A DNA stretch of 64,000 nt, from assembly GCA_019671005.1 (NCBI GenBank), contig CM033728.1:24007099-24071098 (forward strand), read 5' to 3'. The notes below the pieces were generated by a model. That model did not search any database. It was given only the letters and a program-made list of their open reading frames with translations, and was not told the DNA's origin. This document shows, in pieces, positions 47,992-59,041 of this stretch. The stretch's first letter is position 1, and each line of letters starts with the position of its first letter. The DNA comes from Hibiscus mutabilis. Lineage: Eukaryota; Streptophyta; Magnoliopsida; Malvales; Malvaceae. The position numbers and the translations under genes are program-made.

Positions 47992-49805
47992 GGCTTTTAA
48001 GGATCCTGAAGCAACGGTATAACAACCACGTTTTGGGCTTAGCAGTTTTGAGGTTTATTAGATGGTCCGGTGGACTAGGTTAGAGATTCGAGTCAGATTC
48101 GAGACCGTATATTTTTCGGTAAGATTAAAATATGGAAAAAATAGTTAAAAATCATCTTTTAATATATATTGACTTTTGGTGGAATCAATTTTGGAAAATG
48201 GAAATTGAAAACATGATATTTTGTGTTAGTGACTAAAATGCGATTTTTGAAAACTGTTTTAAGTGACTAAAATCAAAAGGGTCAAATCCTTAGAATCCTT
48301 AAGGAGCTAATCTACCAATTTTTTGCTGGTGGTTTCTCCCTTCAATTAAATCATTTTAATCATGTGTTTTAAAAGGTTGTTAAAATGGATTAAATATCTA
48401 AAGTTAGTTATTAGCTTTTAAAAGAATGTCAAGTAACTTTTTCATAAACTTTTTTCTCTCAACTTCTTTTCTTCCAAACACTCAGAGTTTTATCAAAATC
48501 CAAAGGTAAAGAACTCATTTCACTCAGATTATTGATTTTAGTTTGTTCCTTTAACTTTGTTTTGCAAAATCTCATTGAAATCTTGTGTTTTCTTAGCTTT
48601 TAACAAGCCAATTGAGGGAGAAATCACATAACAGGGGTAAGGTCCATGATCTCCTCTATTAAATGGTTCTTTATTGATATTCCCAAGTATTTGATCCTTG
48701 ATTTATAAGTTGTAATGTTGTTTTAATGTTTTATCCATGTTTGATTGAGTTATTTTGGAAATTTGGATGAATCATGGTGATTTTCGAAGTGTATTTGATT
48801 TCCAGTAATTGAGATGGATTTAATATATGTTTTGGATGTATTTTGATGTTGATGAGTTGTTTTTATCAATAGAATCTCGAAACTCTTGAATCTCTAATTA
48901 GTTAGGTTGCTAGTTTTGAGTTATTGTGGTGATTTTCGAGTTTAATCTCTGCTAGAGGTAAAAGGATGTTAGGAAAGGGTTTTTCGATGTTGTTAGATGT
49001 TGATTGAAGGCTTGAATCGTTGTTTTATGGCTGGGTTGAGTTTTGGAAATGTTTGATGGTGTTTTTGGTATGTTTTCGGATGGTTTTTTAGTGGGCAATT
49101 TGGGAGTTGCGGGAGGTTGTTGTTAGGCAATGGTTTGAATGCATTTTAATGCATTTATCCTCTGGTTGTATGTGTTTAAAATAGAGGATAATCAAGGTGA
49201 TGAAGCTTGACGTTTTTTGGTTGCTTGCTGGGAGATTGTTTCGCGTTGGCAAGGAAGGCGAAGCGTATCGGTGAGTGGAAACTGGTTTTAATTGATGTAC
49301 AAAGGGTTGTAAAGGTTGTTTGGAGTTTAGGGTAAGCGCGTGACACTTACCTAAGCTCAGACGTAAGTTTCCCTTATTTTGCTCTTGAATATCGATTTAG
49401 ATATGAGCATGTTGTTTGCATGTTTTTGTGATAAACATGGTATGATTTACTTACTGGTAAAACATGTTCTTGAGTACATATGCAGGGGTTTAAAAGTATA
49501 TTAAATGCTAGTGGTGTTATTGCATTGGCAATCAGATGTGAATATGTGGTATTTTATGAAATGCATTGTAAACAGTAAGTAAATGGTTTTGTAAATGATA
49601 TATTGGCTATGTGACAAGGTGAGAAAACAATCGAATATAGTTAACATGCCATAGGATTAAAAGTGCACTATAAAATATGAACAAAATCGATCATGGTCAT
49701 GGGTCCTTGAGGTGTGGGAGTTTAACTAGGGCACTCAAATTGTTGGGACATCATTTGGGGCTTCCGGTTTAACTAGGCAACCCAAATCGATGGTGATATT
49801 GCGGT

Positions 49806-49810
49806 TTAAC
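49806..49810 (+). repeat. Target site duplication TTAAC, left copy (Copia)
   Basis: Matches 56727-56731, directly outside the right end of the Copia unit. Confidence 0.85.
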
Positions 49811-50162
49811 TGTAGTGACTGCTGGTACACCCCATAGCGTAGTGGAAAAATTATTCTGGTGATCTCACCAGTGATCCATGTACGATTAATCGAAATCGGG
49901 AAGAAGGATGCAGAAAAACTACCTTAGTTCATCTGGAAAAAGGTACAATTCTCTTAAGAGTTAAAGCCAAAGCTGACGTAGGAGAAGGTGAAATATGGAT
50001 CCTCACTCACTAGAAAAAACTTTAAGATATTTTTCCGAAATTAAAATATGAGGGTTTTTAATTTTGAATAAAATAGTGGGAGCCTCTTTAATAAATACCT
50101 ATTAAAGATTTTAAACTTTGTAAGGATTTACTCACATATATATTTCTATTTTTGTAGATTAA

Positions 50163-50966
50163 ATGGAAACAAACGTTTTATCATTGTGATCGGTCCTTGA
50201 GAATGGCAAATTAAATGGCATGACCTTCCTTGACTGGTTTCGTAATTTGAGAATTGTTCTCAAACAAGAGTGGAAATTACAAGTCATCAAAGAACCCGTT
50301 CCTGATGAACCGACAGCCACTGCCTCTAGAGCTGACAAAGACAAGTATAAGAAATACATGGATGATATGGTAGACATAGGATGTCTAATGCTTGCTACCA
50401 TGACCCTTGAGCTTTAGAAGCAACACGAGGACATGGTAATGTATGATATGATTTAAAACCTCAAGGAATTGTATGAGGAGCAAGCACGCCAAGAGAGGTA
50501 TGAGACCTCAAAAGATCTGTATCAATGCAAAATGGCTGAGGGATCCTCCGTAGGAACCCATGTCATCAAGATGATGTGCTATATCCAAACACTGGAGAAA
50601 TTGGGATTCCCTCTGAAAGATGAGTTAGATACTGATGTTATTTTGAAATCGTTACCAAATAGCTTTAGTCAATCTGTCCTTAATTTCAACATGAATGAGA
50701 TTAACAATACTTTGCCACAGTTACTCGGCATGTTACGAACTGCTGAAGGTAACATGAAAAAGGACCTAAGCCCTTTCTGATGGTCCGCAAAGAAAAGGGA
50801 ATGGGCAAGAACAAAGGAGTGGCAAAGACTAAAGGCAATGGCAAGGCCAAGCCCAAAGCAAATGATGCATTGATACCTAAAGGAGGAGTAAGCAAGGAAG
50901 GAAATTGTTTCCACTGCAAAAAAAAAAACAGGACACTAGAAAAGGAACTGCCCTGTTTATCTTGAA
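50163..50966 (+). pseudogene. Copia gag
   Basis: A frame from ATG at 50163 to 50780 carries KLNGMTFLDWFRNLRIVLKQ, the UBN2-type gag region, YEEQARQERYETSK and NFNMNEINNTLPQLLGMLRT, with stops at 50187, 50418 and 50455. The frame shifts near 50778 to a Lys-rich part. A zinc knuckle begins CFHCKKK at about 50909; an A-run of eleven then shifts the frame so that the His and last Cys (TGH, KRNC) lie in another frame, with TAG where Trp is expected. Gag would package the element RNA. Confidence 0.85.
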
Positions 50967-51627
50967 GAGGTCAAGAAGGCAAAAGAAAACGGAACGTCAG
51001 TTTCAGGTATTTATTTTATTGATATTAACTTATCAACATCTACTTCTTGGGTACTAGATACCTGTTGTGGTTCTCATATTTGTACTTCTGTATAGGGACT
51101 ACAAAAGAGAAGGAGTCTGGTTAAAAGAGATGTGGACCTACGAGTTGGAAATGGAGCCAGAGTTGATGTATTAGCTATAGGGACATATGTTTTATCTTTA
51201 CCTAGTGGACTTGATTTATGTTTAGATGATTGTTATTTTGTGCCCAGTTTGACTAAGAACATTATTTCTATTTCTTTGTTTGGACAATATAGGATTTGAG
51301 ACAATTATTAAGAATAATTATTGTTCATTTTATCTCAGTAATGTTATTTATGGATCGGCACAACTGGTTAACGACCTTTACATTTTAGATCAAGATAATT
51401 CCATTTATAACATAAATAATAAAATATCAAAAACAAATGACTCAACTCAAAATTATCTTTGGCACTATCGTTTAGGCTATATAAGTGCGAAACGTATATC
51501 AAAGCTCCATAAAGATGGAATTTTAGATTCATTTGTTTTCGAACAATTTGATGTATGCGAATCTTGCTTATTGGGAAAAACGACTAAAGCTCCCTTTAAT
51601 AGTAAAGGTGAGTGAGCAAGTGATTTA
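50967..51627 (+). pseudogene. Copia protease and pre-integrase domain
   Basis: Protease loop WVLDTCCGSHICTS at 51048, where the usual DTG of the aspartic protease reads DTC; the catalytic Asp at 51057 is kept. LRVGNGARVDVLAIGT and VPSLTKNIISIS follow, with a stop near 51093. From 51280 the pre-integrase zinc-binding domain is open for 111 residues (LWHYRLGYISAKRISKL, CESCLLGKTTKAPF). It stops at 51613 just before the integrase core. Confidence 0.85.
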
Positions 51628-52110
51628 TTGGGATTAATACATAGTGATGTATGTGGGCCAATGAATACACAAGCCAGAGGGGGTTTCCAATACTTCATTA
51701 CTTTCACTGATGATTTCAGTCGGTATGGGTATGTTTACCTCATGCACCATAAATCTGAAGCCCTTGAAAAGTTCAAAGAGTTCAAGAATGAAGTACAAAA
51801 CCAATTAGGCAAAACTATTAAAGTAATTCGATCAGATCGAGGTGGAGAATATTTGAGCTTAGAGTTTGTGAACTCCTGAAACAATGTGAGATTGTCTCAC
51901 AACTTACACCACCTGGTACACCACAGTGGAATGGAGTTTCTGAAAGGAGGAATCGAACTTTGTTAGACATGGTTCGATCGATGATGAGTCTTAGCGATCT
52001 TTTGACTTCTTTTAGGGGACATGCACTTGAGACAACTGCTTTCACACTAAACCGTGTTCCATCTAAATCGATTCAAAAGACACCATATGAGATATGGACT
52101 GGAAACATCC
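51628..52110 (+). pseudogene. Copia integrase core
   Basis: Asp at 51646 (IHSDVCGP), Asp at 51835 (RSDRGGEY) and Glu at 51942 (GVSERRNR) form the DD35E triad; a frameshift near 51872 lies between the second Asp and the Glu. DFSRYGYVYLM and TPPGTPQWNGVSE are typical of plant Copia. A second frameshift near 52105 at TPYEIWTG leads into the C-terminal part. The enzyme would join cDNA ends to the chromosome. Confidence 0.88.
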
Positions 52111-54109
52111 TAGTTTGTCTTTTATGAAGATTTGGGACTGCGAAGCTTATGTCAAACATCAGATGTCTACAAAGCTCGAACCCAAATCTCAAAAATGCAT
52201 CTTTGTAGGATATCCTAAAGAAACTAGAGGGTATTATTTCTTCAATCCTATTGAGAATAAAGTGTTTGTTGCTCGAACAGGAGTTTTTCTCGAAAGAGAA
52301 TTTCTCTCCAAGAAAGGGAATGGTAGAAATGTAGAACTCAGAGAAGTTCAAGAACAAGAGATCAATGAACCAAAGATTGAATAAAATCGAGTTCCACAAG
52401 TTGTTGAGGAACAATCAACCAATTTAGAAACACAACCACTACGAAGATCTTTAAGAGAACGCCACTTACCTGAGAGATATGGATTTCTCATTACCACTCA
52501 TCGAGATGTTCTTCTTATGGATCAAGATGAGCATAGGACTTATCAAGAAGTAGTGTCGAGCCCATACTCTAAGAAATGGCTTGAAGCCATGTGGTCTGAG
52601 ATGGATTCCATGTCAGAAAACCAAGTATGGACTTTGGTTGAACCACCTGAAGGGGTTAAACCTATTGGGTGCAAATGGGTTTTTAAGAAGAAAACCGACA
52701 TGGATGGTAATGTACAAACATACAAAGGGCGACTGGTCGCTAAAGGGTTTTGACAAATTCTTGGTATAGACTATGATGAAACTTTTTCACCTATTTCTAT
52801 GTTTAAGTCCATTCGGATCTTGCTTGTGATAGCTGCATTCTATGATTATGAAATCTGGCAAATGGATGTCAAAACTGCTTTCCTGAATGGAAAACTTGAA
52901 GAGGATGTGTATATGACACAACCAGAAGGTTTTGTCGATCCAAAAGATGCTGGAAAGATTTGCAAGCTACAAAGATCCATTTATGGATTAAAGCAAGCTT
53001 TTCGAAGCTGGAATCTTTGTTTTAATGATGCTATCAAAGAGTTTGGTTTTATCAAAAAAGAAGATGAGCCTTGTGTTTGTAAAAAGGCTAGTGGGAGCAT
53101 TGTTTGATTCCTAATATTGTATGTAGATGACATACTAATCATAGGAAATGACATACCTACCTTACAGTCTGTAAAGACTTGGTTAGGAAGTTGTTTTTCT
53201 ATGAAAGATTTGGGTGAGGCAGTATATATCTTAGGAGTTAAAATATATAGTGATAGATCAAGACGACTCCTAGGTTTGAGCCAGAGTACATATTTAGACA
53301 AAGTGCGAAAAAGGTTCAGCATGGATGCATCCAAGAAAGGATTTCTACCTATGAGACATGGCGTGTCACTCTCGAAGGAAATGTGTCCTTCAACCTTACA
53401 AGAGAGAGAACAGATGAATAAGATTCCATATGCTTCGGCTATTGGTTCTATCATGTATGCCATGATATGTACTCATCCAGATGTATCGTATGCTTTAAAC
53501 ATGACGAGTCGGTATCAAGTAAATCCCGATGAAAGTCATTGGGTTGCAGTTAAAAACATCCTTAAGTACTTAAGAAGAACTAAGGATACATTCTTTATAT
53601 ATAGAGGTGAGGAAGAGCTTAGTGTGAAAGGTTACACTGATGCTAGCTTCCAAACTGATAAGGATGATTCACGATGGCAATCGGTTTTCGTGTTTTGCCT
53701 TAATGGAGGTGCTGTGAGCTGGAAAATTTCAAAGCAAGATACAATAGCTGATTTTACAATAGAGGTTGAATACATTGCAGCCAGTGAAACAGCAAAAGAA
53801 GCTGTTTGGATCAAGAAGTTCATTTCTAAACTAGGGGTTGTTCCCAGCATATCGGATGCCGTGGAACTTCGTTGTGACAACAATGGAGCCATTGCACAAG
53901 CAAAGAAACCCAGATCTCACAAAAGATCCAAACATATTCTCAAGCGCTTTCATCTCATTCAAGAGATCATTGATCGAGGAGATGTGGAAATATGTAGAGT
54001 ACACACGGATGATAATATTGCTCATCCACTGACCAAGCCTCTGACACAGCAAAAGCATGATCGTCACACTCAGTCACTCGATATTAGATATATGAGTGAT
54101 TGGTATTAG
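52094..54109 (+). pseudogene. Copia integrase C-terminus, RT and RNase H
   Basis: A single frame of 2 kb with three stops (52382, 52751, 53105). It begins with the integrase tail (KCIFVGYPKETRGYYFF). RT runs from about 52550 (WLEAMWSEMDSM, GCKWVFKKK, IWQMDVKTAFLNG, IYGLKQAFRSW) to the intact active site YVDD at 53120-53131 and LGEAVYILGVKI. RNase H begins near 53620 (GYTDASFQTDKDD), with VEYIAASETAKEAVW, CDNNGAIAQA and DNIAHPLTKPL. The last 330 residues are open. Of all coding segments in the window this is the least damaged. Confidence 0.92.
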
Positions 54110-54110
54110 T

Positions 54111-54123
54111 GCTAGTGGGAGAT
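54111..54123 (+). promoter_or_regulatory. Copia polypurine tract
   Basis: GCTAGTGGGAGAT just before the LTR start, after the pol stop codon. Confidence 0.75.
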
Positions 54124-55429
54124 TGTTAGAGTATGCCCAAAGACCAATCATGAGATGATTGTAACCACATACTTACTTTACCAGTTCTATTAAGGCATTG
54201 TCATTTATTATTTTCGATTATATTTTTGTGTTCTTATATATAAGCTGTATGATAATAAAGTCCACAGAATAATATAATTATTCTTAAAAGGTCCATAATC
54301 AAGTATTACCGTAGGCTTGGACAACGATAATACATAAAAGGCTATTGTGTAGTTGATTGATGGCAAAGTGTTGTCATTGCCATGGAGATGTCAAAATCAA
54401 TAAATGAGTATGTTTTAGAGAACAACATACTGGAATGACCCGCTATGAGCATGTTTCTTGGATTATTATGTGACATTCACAAACATGTTCATAGTGATGA
54501 CTAATTTTATGATCCTCAGACTTGAGATCATTATTATCTCGACAACTATAGTCTCATGTTTTGATATAGTTAAAAGTGTGTCGTAACTGGTTGCATCATA
54601 AAGACTGATATTGGACATGCCATTATATATGTAGTGAGATTTAGGTGATCAACATAGGATTTGTCCCTCCTACATAATAGGAGTAATATCACAGGTCACT
54701 TGATCAAGTGAGACTAGAAACGCATGTCCATGCTCGAATAAGCTGATATGAGATATCATAAATTATTCGTTTGTGATAGTCTATTCAAGATATAAAGAAA
54801 CGTTAGATGGACTATACAAGTGTGACTATTCCATGACTTGTGTCCAATCTAGATATAAAAGACAAAAGGATGTAATGCAAGAAAGAGAGTTAATCACATA
54901 GAGGTTATGTCGAATCATGACTTCTTGTAACTTAGGTCACAATGATACATTGCTAGACGTCACTAATTGTTTGTAATATTAGAATTGTTCTAATATTTAC
55001 TACTAATGTTACAAGAACCTACATGTCACACACTATGGTTTGATCAAGCAAATGTTAAATGAATAATACACGTACAAAGTTGTTGTACATAAATGAAGAT
55101 ATAATTAAAATTTATGTATATTTTGATATATATAGATTTTGATTATTCGAATTTAAAGTTTATATATATTTGATATAATTAGAATTTAAATTATTCTGAA
55201 ATTAAAGGATAAACATTAAAGGAGAGTAATTAAATGCAATTATAACTCTTTAATGCATGAAATTCGTAAATAGTCAACAACTCTAATTCAAGTTGAATTA
55301 GGGTTATTTGCATTATAAAAGGAACATAAGGGTCTAGCAGCCACTTATGCTTTTTACGAAACTCTCTAAACAGTTTAGAGAAGAAAATTATTTGCTTGCA
55401 ACCGGGTGAATTGAGTAGAGGTTGAGACA
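54124..55429 (+). repeat. Copia LTR, direct orientation
   Basis: Starts TGTTAGAGTATGCCC after the polypurine tract. The end is best placed at GAGACA (55429), giving about 1.3 kb; the boundary is less sure because no intact 5' LTR exists for comparison. Positions 54124-55407 form the left arm of the palindrome. No coding content. Confidence 0.8.
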
Positions 55430-55443
55430 TTTTTGTTGCGACT

Positions 55444-56726
55444 ACCCGGTTGCAAGCAAATAATTTTCTTCTCTAAACTGTTTAGAGAGTTTCGTAAAAA
55501 GCATAAGTGGCTGCTAGAACCTTATGTTCCTTTTATAATGCAAATAACCCTAATTCAACTTGAATTAGAGTTGTTGACTATTTTCGAATTTCATGCATTA
55601 AAAAGTTATAATTACATTTAATTACTCTCCTTTAATGCTTATCCTTTAAATTCAGAATAATTTAAATTATATATATTTCAAATATATAAACTTTAAATTC
55701 GAATAATCAAAATCTATATATATCAAAATATACATAAATTTTGATTATATCTTCATTTATGTACAACAACTTTGTACGTGTATTATTCGTTTAACATTTG
55801 TTTGATCAAACCATAGGGTGTGACCCTGTAGGTTCTCGTAACATTAGTAGTAAATATTAGAACAATTCTAATATTACAAACAATAAGTGGCGTCTAGCAA
55901 TGTATCATTGTCACCTAAGTTACAAGAAGTCATGATTCAACATAACCTCTATGTGATTAACTCTCTTTCTTGCATTACATCCTTTTGTCCTTTATATCTA
56001 GATTGGACACAAGTCATGGAATAGTCACATTTGTATAGTCCATCTAATGTTTCTTGATATCATGAGTAGACTATAACAAACGAATAATTTATGATATCTC
56101 ATATTAGCTTATTCAAGAATGGCCATGCGTTTCTAGTCTCACTCGATCAAGTGGCCTGTGATATTACTCCTATTATGTAGAAGGGACAAATCCTATATTG
56201 ATCACCTAAATCTCACTACATATATTGTGGCATGTCCAATATCAGTCTTTATGATGCAACCAGTTACGACACACTTTTAACTGTATCAAAACATGAGACT
56301 ATAGATGTCGAGATAATAATGATCTCAAGTTTGAGGATCATACAATTAGTCATCACTATGAACATGTTTGTGACTGTCACATAATAATCCAAGAAACATG
56401 CTCACAGTGGGTCATTCCAGTATGTTGTTTTTTAAAACATACTCATGTATTGATTTTGACATCTCCATGGCAATGACAACACTTTGCCATCAATCAACTA
56501 CACAATAGCCTTTAATGTATTATTGTTGTCTAAGCCTACGATAATACTTGGCTATGGACCATTTAAGAATAATCATATTATTCTATGGACTTTATTATCA
56601 TACAGTTTATATATAAGAAAACAGAAATATAACCGAAAATAATAAATGGCAATGCCTTAATAGAACTGGTAAAGTAAGTATGTGGTTACAATCATCTCAT
56701 GATTGGTCTTTGGGCATACTCTAACA
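55444..56726 (-). repeat. Copia LTR, inverted copy
   Basis: Reverse complement of 54124-55407 with scattered differences (about 5-7% by eye); 1283 bp against 1284 bp. It lacks the last 20-odd bases of the direct copy. Its outer end is the LTR start (TGTTAGAG on the minus strand), directly beside the target duplication. The 36-bp spacer 55408-55443 includes TTGTTGCGACTA, which resembles the first bases of the element at 49811. Confidence 0.92.
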
Positions 56727-56731
56727 TTAAC
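56727..56731 (+). repeat. Target site duplication TTAAC, right copy (Copia)
   Basis: Directly after CTCTAACA; the interrupted LTR array resumes here. Confidence 0.85.
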
Positions 56732-57766
56732 TAGGCAAGGTCGGTACTCTTGCGGTTTAACTAGGCAAGGGTGAAATCTCGCGGTTTAACTAGGCGAAGG
56801 TGTCAAATCTTGCGGTTTAACTAAGCAAGATCTGGGATATCATGCGGTTTAACTAGGCATGGTATGAGAGATCCGTGTATCCGATATGTGCATGAGATAG
56901 AGGTAGTCTATCCGGGTCACTATAAATGCCAATATATGTGAAAGTTCATGTGTTGAACCTTGTTTATAATGCCTTCGGGATATAAGCATGGTTGGTAACA
57001 ATGCTTTGGAATTCAAGCATGGATTGTTTATGATATCATAAAGGTAATTGTGTTTTGATTCGGTTGGAATCATGGAAAAATGCTTAGGTTGTAAGCATGT
57101 GTTAAGAAAAGCAAACATGTTTTTTTAAATGGTTTATGCATTATTGTTTATGAGCATCCTCACTGAGCATGTGTGCTTACCCTCTATTTCCCTAATGATG
57201 CAGAGCATTAAAATTTGGGGCAGCAAAATCAAGGTTTGCAAGGATCCAAGAGATAAACTACTTTGAGTATGAACTCGGTTTATACTTTCGGTTAATAAGG
57301 CAATGTGTTCGCAAGGTTTTTGGGGATTGTAATCCTGTCTTCTTATAGATTTTGAGTATGTTTTCTATGCTGGTTTTTGTGGATGGTTGATGTTGCCAAG
57401 CTTGTTGTTAATACTTGTTGATGTTGTGGATGAATGGCGTCTTAGGTATGCATCTTGAGTTCCCTTATGGTTTGCCATGTAGTGCTGATTGAACCAAGTT
57501 CGGTATGCTATGTTGAGTGTGTTGGCATGTTTCTTATGTTGAGAATGGCTTAATTATGCATTTTGGGTCGCAAGGCAAAGTGTTTTTAGGAAGCATGCCT
57601 TTAGGATATCATTGGATGAATGGAAGCCAATTGGTTGCTTAGTTTATGTTGTTTAGGTTACTTTTGCATTTAGATATTGTTGTATGAAAGTTTATGGCTT
57701 AGTGAAGTGGTTGAGTATTGAGGTAAGCATGCTAAATAAGCCAATTGTGACCTTTCAGGTCCACGC

Positions 57767-58080
57767 GTATCGGTACGTGTGTTCATGTATCGGTAGGGAA
57801 AGCCATTTTGGGCTTGTGGTACCGGTACGCGGACTAGGCATTGCAATACGGAAGTATATCATTAGAGTAGAGTACTGATACACAAGTTCGTGTATCGGTA
57901 CGTGAAGGCTTAATTTAGCTTGGGGGATCGATACACGGGTTTGAGGATCGGTACGGGCCTTTGGTTTTGGTAAGACATATCGGTACGTAGGGTCGTACTG
58001 GTACGAGAGTTGGCTATTGGAATTTTTGGAATTTGAATTAGAGAGGGCATACCAATAATCAGATGGGCGTACCGATAACC
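57767..58080 (+). repeat. GTACCGATAC cluster in A5 LTR
   Basis: At least eight units (GTATCGGTAC, GTACCGGTAC, GATCGATAC, GTACCGATAA) after the conserved TTTCAGGTCCACGC phrase. Confidence 0.8.
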
Positions 58081-58213
58081 ATGGCAGTTAAGTTAATTAA
58101 TGGCTTTGGTAAAGTTTTGTTTTCTTTCGTTTTAGTCCCTGAATGTTGTGGAATCAATTGAATGGGTGTGGATAATCGTGTTGAGCTATTTTTTGGCATG
58201 TAAGCATGGAATA

Positions 58214-58806
58214 TGTTTAATTAGGGGTTGGTAACATAAAAATTGGTAAAGTCTCTATTTTTAGTCAAAATTGCATTTTGGTCCCTAATTAGTGTTTTGG
58301 CCAATCGGATATCGTTATGATGCCTGATTGAGATGAGTGCTCACCTACAAACATTATGAACATGTAGGAAAGCGTTAATGCATCTAAACAAGTTAAAAGA
58401 GAAAGAAATAGACGAGTTTTGGGTTGAACCTTTGTAGTTTGCTTCGGTAAACCTAATATAGCTTTCTTGGATCGGTCCTGCAACTAGTCTGGGTCGAGGG
58501 GGTTACATTTGTTTAATTAATGGTTGGTAACATAAAAATTGGTAAAAGTCTCTATTTTTAGTCAAAATTGCAGTTTGGTCCCTAATCAGTGTTTTTGCCA
58601 ATCAGATATCGTTACGATGCCCGATTGAGATGAGTGCTCACCAACAAACAGTATGAACATGTAGGAAAGCGTCAATGCATCTACACAAGTTAAAAAAGAA
58701 AAAAAATGGACGAGTTTTGGGTTAAACCTTTTCTGATTTGCTTCAGTAAACCTAATGTAGCTTCCTCAAATCGGTATTACGACTAGGCTGGGTTGAGGGG
58801 GTTACA
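58214..58806 (+). repeat. Tandem duplication of the A5 LTR end (about 297 bp)
   Basis: TGTTTAATTA at 58214 recurs at 58510, and the LTR end GGGGTTACA occurs at 58507 and again at 58806. The second unit follows TTTGT, the spacer normally found between LTR and primer site. The primer site follows only the second unit. Confidence 0.9.
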
Positions 58807-58811
58807 TTTGT

Positions 58812-58824
58812 TGGTATCAGAGCC
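58812..58824 (+). promoter_or_regulatory. A5 primer binding site
   Basis: TGGTATCAGAGCC, the perfect initiator tRNA-Met type, five bases after the second LTR end. Confidence 0.9.
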
Positions 58825-59041
58825 AGGTTTGTGAAAAGCTGGGATGTTGTTGCTTGTTTAATTGATGTTGTTTGAACTGCACGGTGATTGTGTAAATGTT
58901 CAGTGATTTTTTAATGTTCCGTTGGGGTATGATTGGGGACACATTTCCTATTATCGAGGATTTTAAATGCGTTTTAAAGTTAACTTGGATCCTTTGCCTG
59001 ATGCTAGCCCAACTCTAATGTGTTTTGATGCTTTTGTTAGT

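Larger units (their letters stand above)
49811..56726 (+). mobile_element. Ty1/Copia element with no 5' LTR and an inverted LTR pair at its 3' end
   Basis: A 352-bp leader, gag, protease, integrase, RT and RNase H (Copia order: integrase before RT), polypurine tract, then an LTR in direct orientation followed 36 bp later by the same LTR inverted. The unit starts TGTAGTGACTG, ends CTCTAACA and is bounded by TTAAC on both sides, so this rearranged form behaves as one insertion. RNase H and gag residues resemble the Tork/Angela group, but the lineage call is tentative. Coding parts have relatively few stops, so it is younger than M or A3. Confidence 0.87.
49735..56860 (+). repeat. GCGGTTTAACTAGG array in A5 LTR, interrupted
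   Basis: Two or three units before 49810 and about five after 56731. The Copia unit lies between GGTTTAAC and TTAACTAGG, duplicating TTAAC. Confidence 0.85.
48018..58507 (+). repeat. 5' LTR of Tekay element A5, split by the Copia insertion
   Basis: Starts TATAACAACCACG (expected TG changed to TA), follows A3 and G closely, is interrupted at 49811-56726, resumes inside the same tandem array and ends GAGGGGGTTACA. Without the insertion it is about 3.57 kb. It holds the GCGGTTTAACTAGG array (49735-49810 and 56727-56860), the CTCACTGAGC block near 57160 and the GTACCGATAC cluster (57767-58080). The five bases before it are AACGG, the expected duplication if the far end of A5 is found beyond the window. 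Confidence 0.85.

Noticed and set aside
35423..48017. LTR G and the A5 LTR as the two LTRs of one element with the Athila RT as its interior
   Set aside because: G is followed by no primer site, the RT is of another lineage, and the A5 LTR is followed by its own primer site and gag, making it a 5' LTR.
55230..55621. Two similar peptides of about 62-66 residues encoded on opposite strands at 55230-55430 and 55433-55621
   Set aside because: They are the same LTR sequence read in the two arms of the palindrome, not genes.
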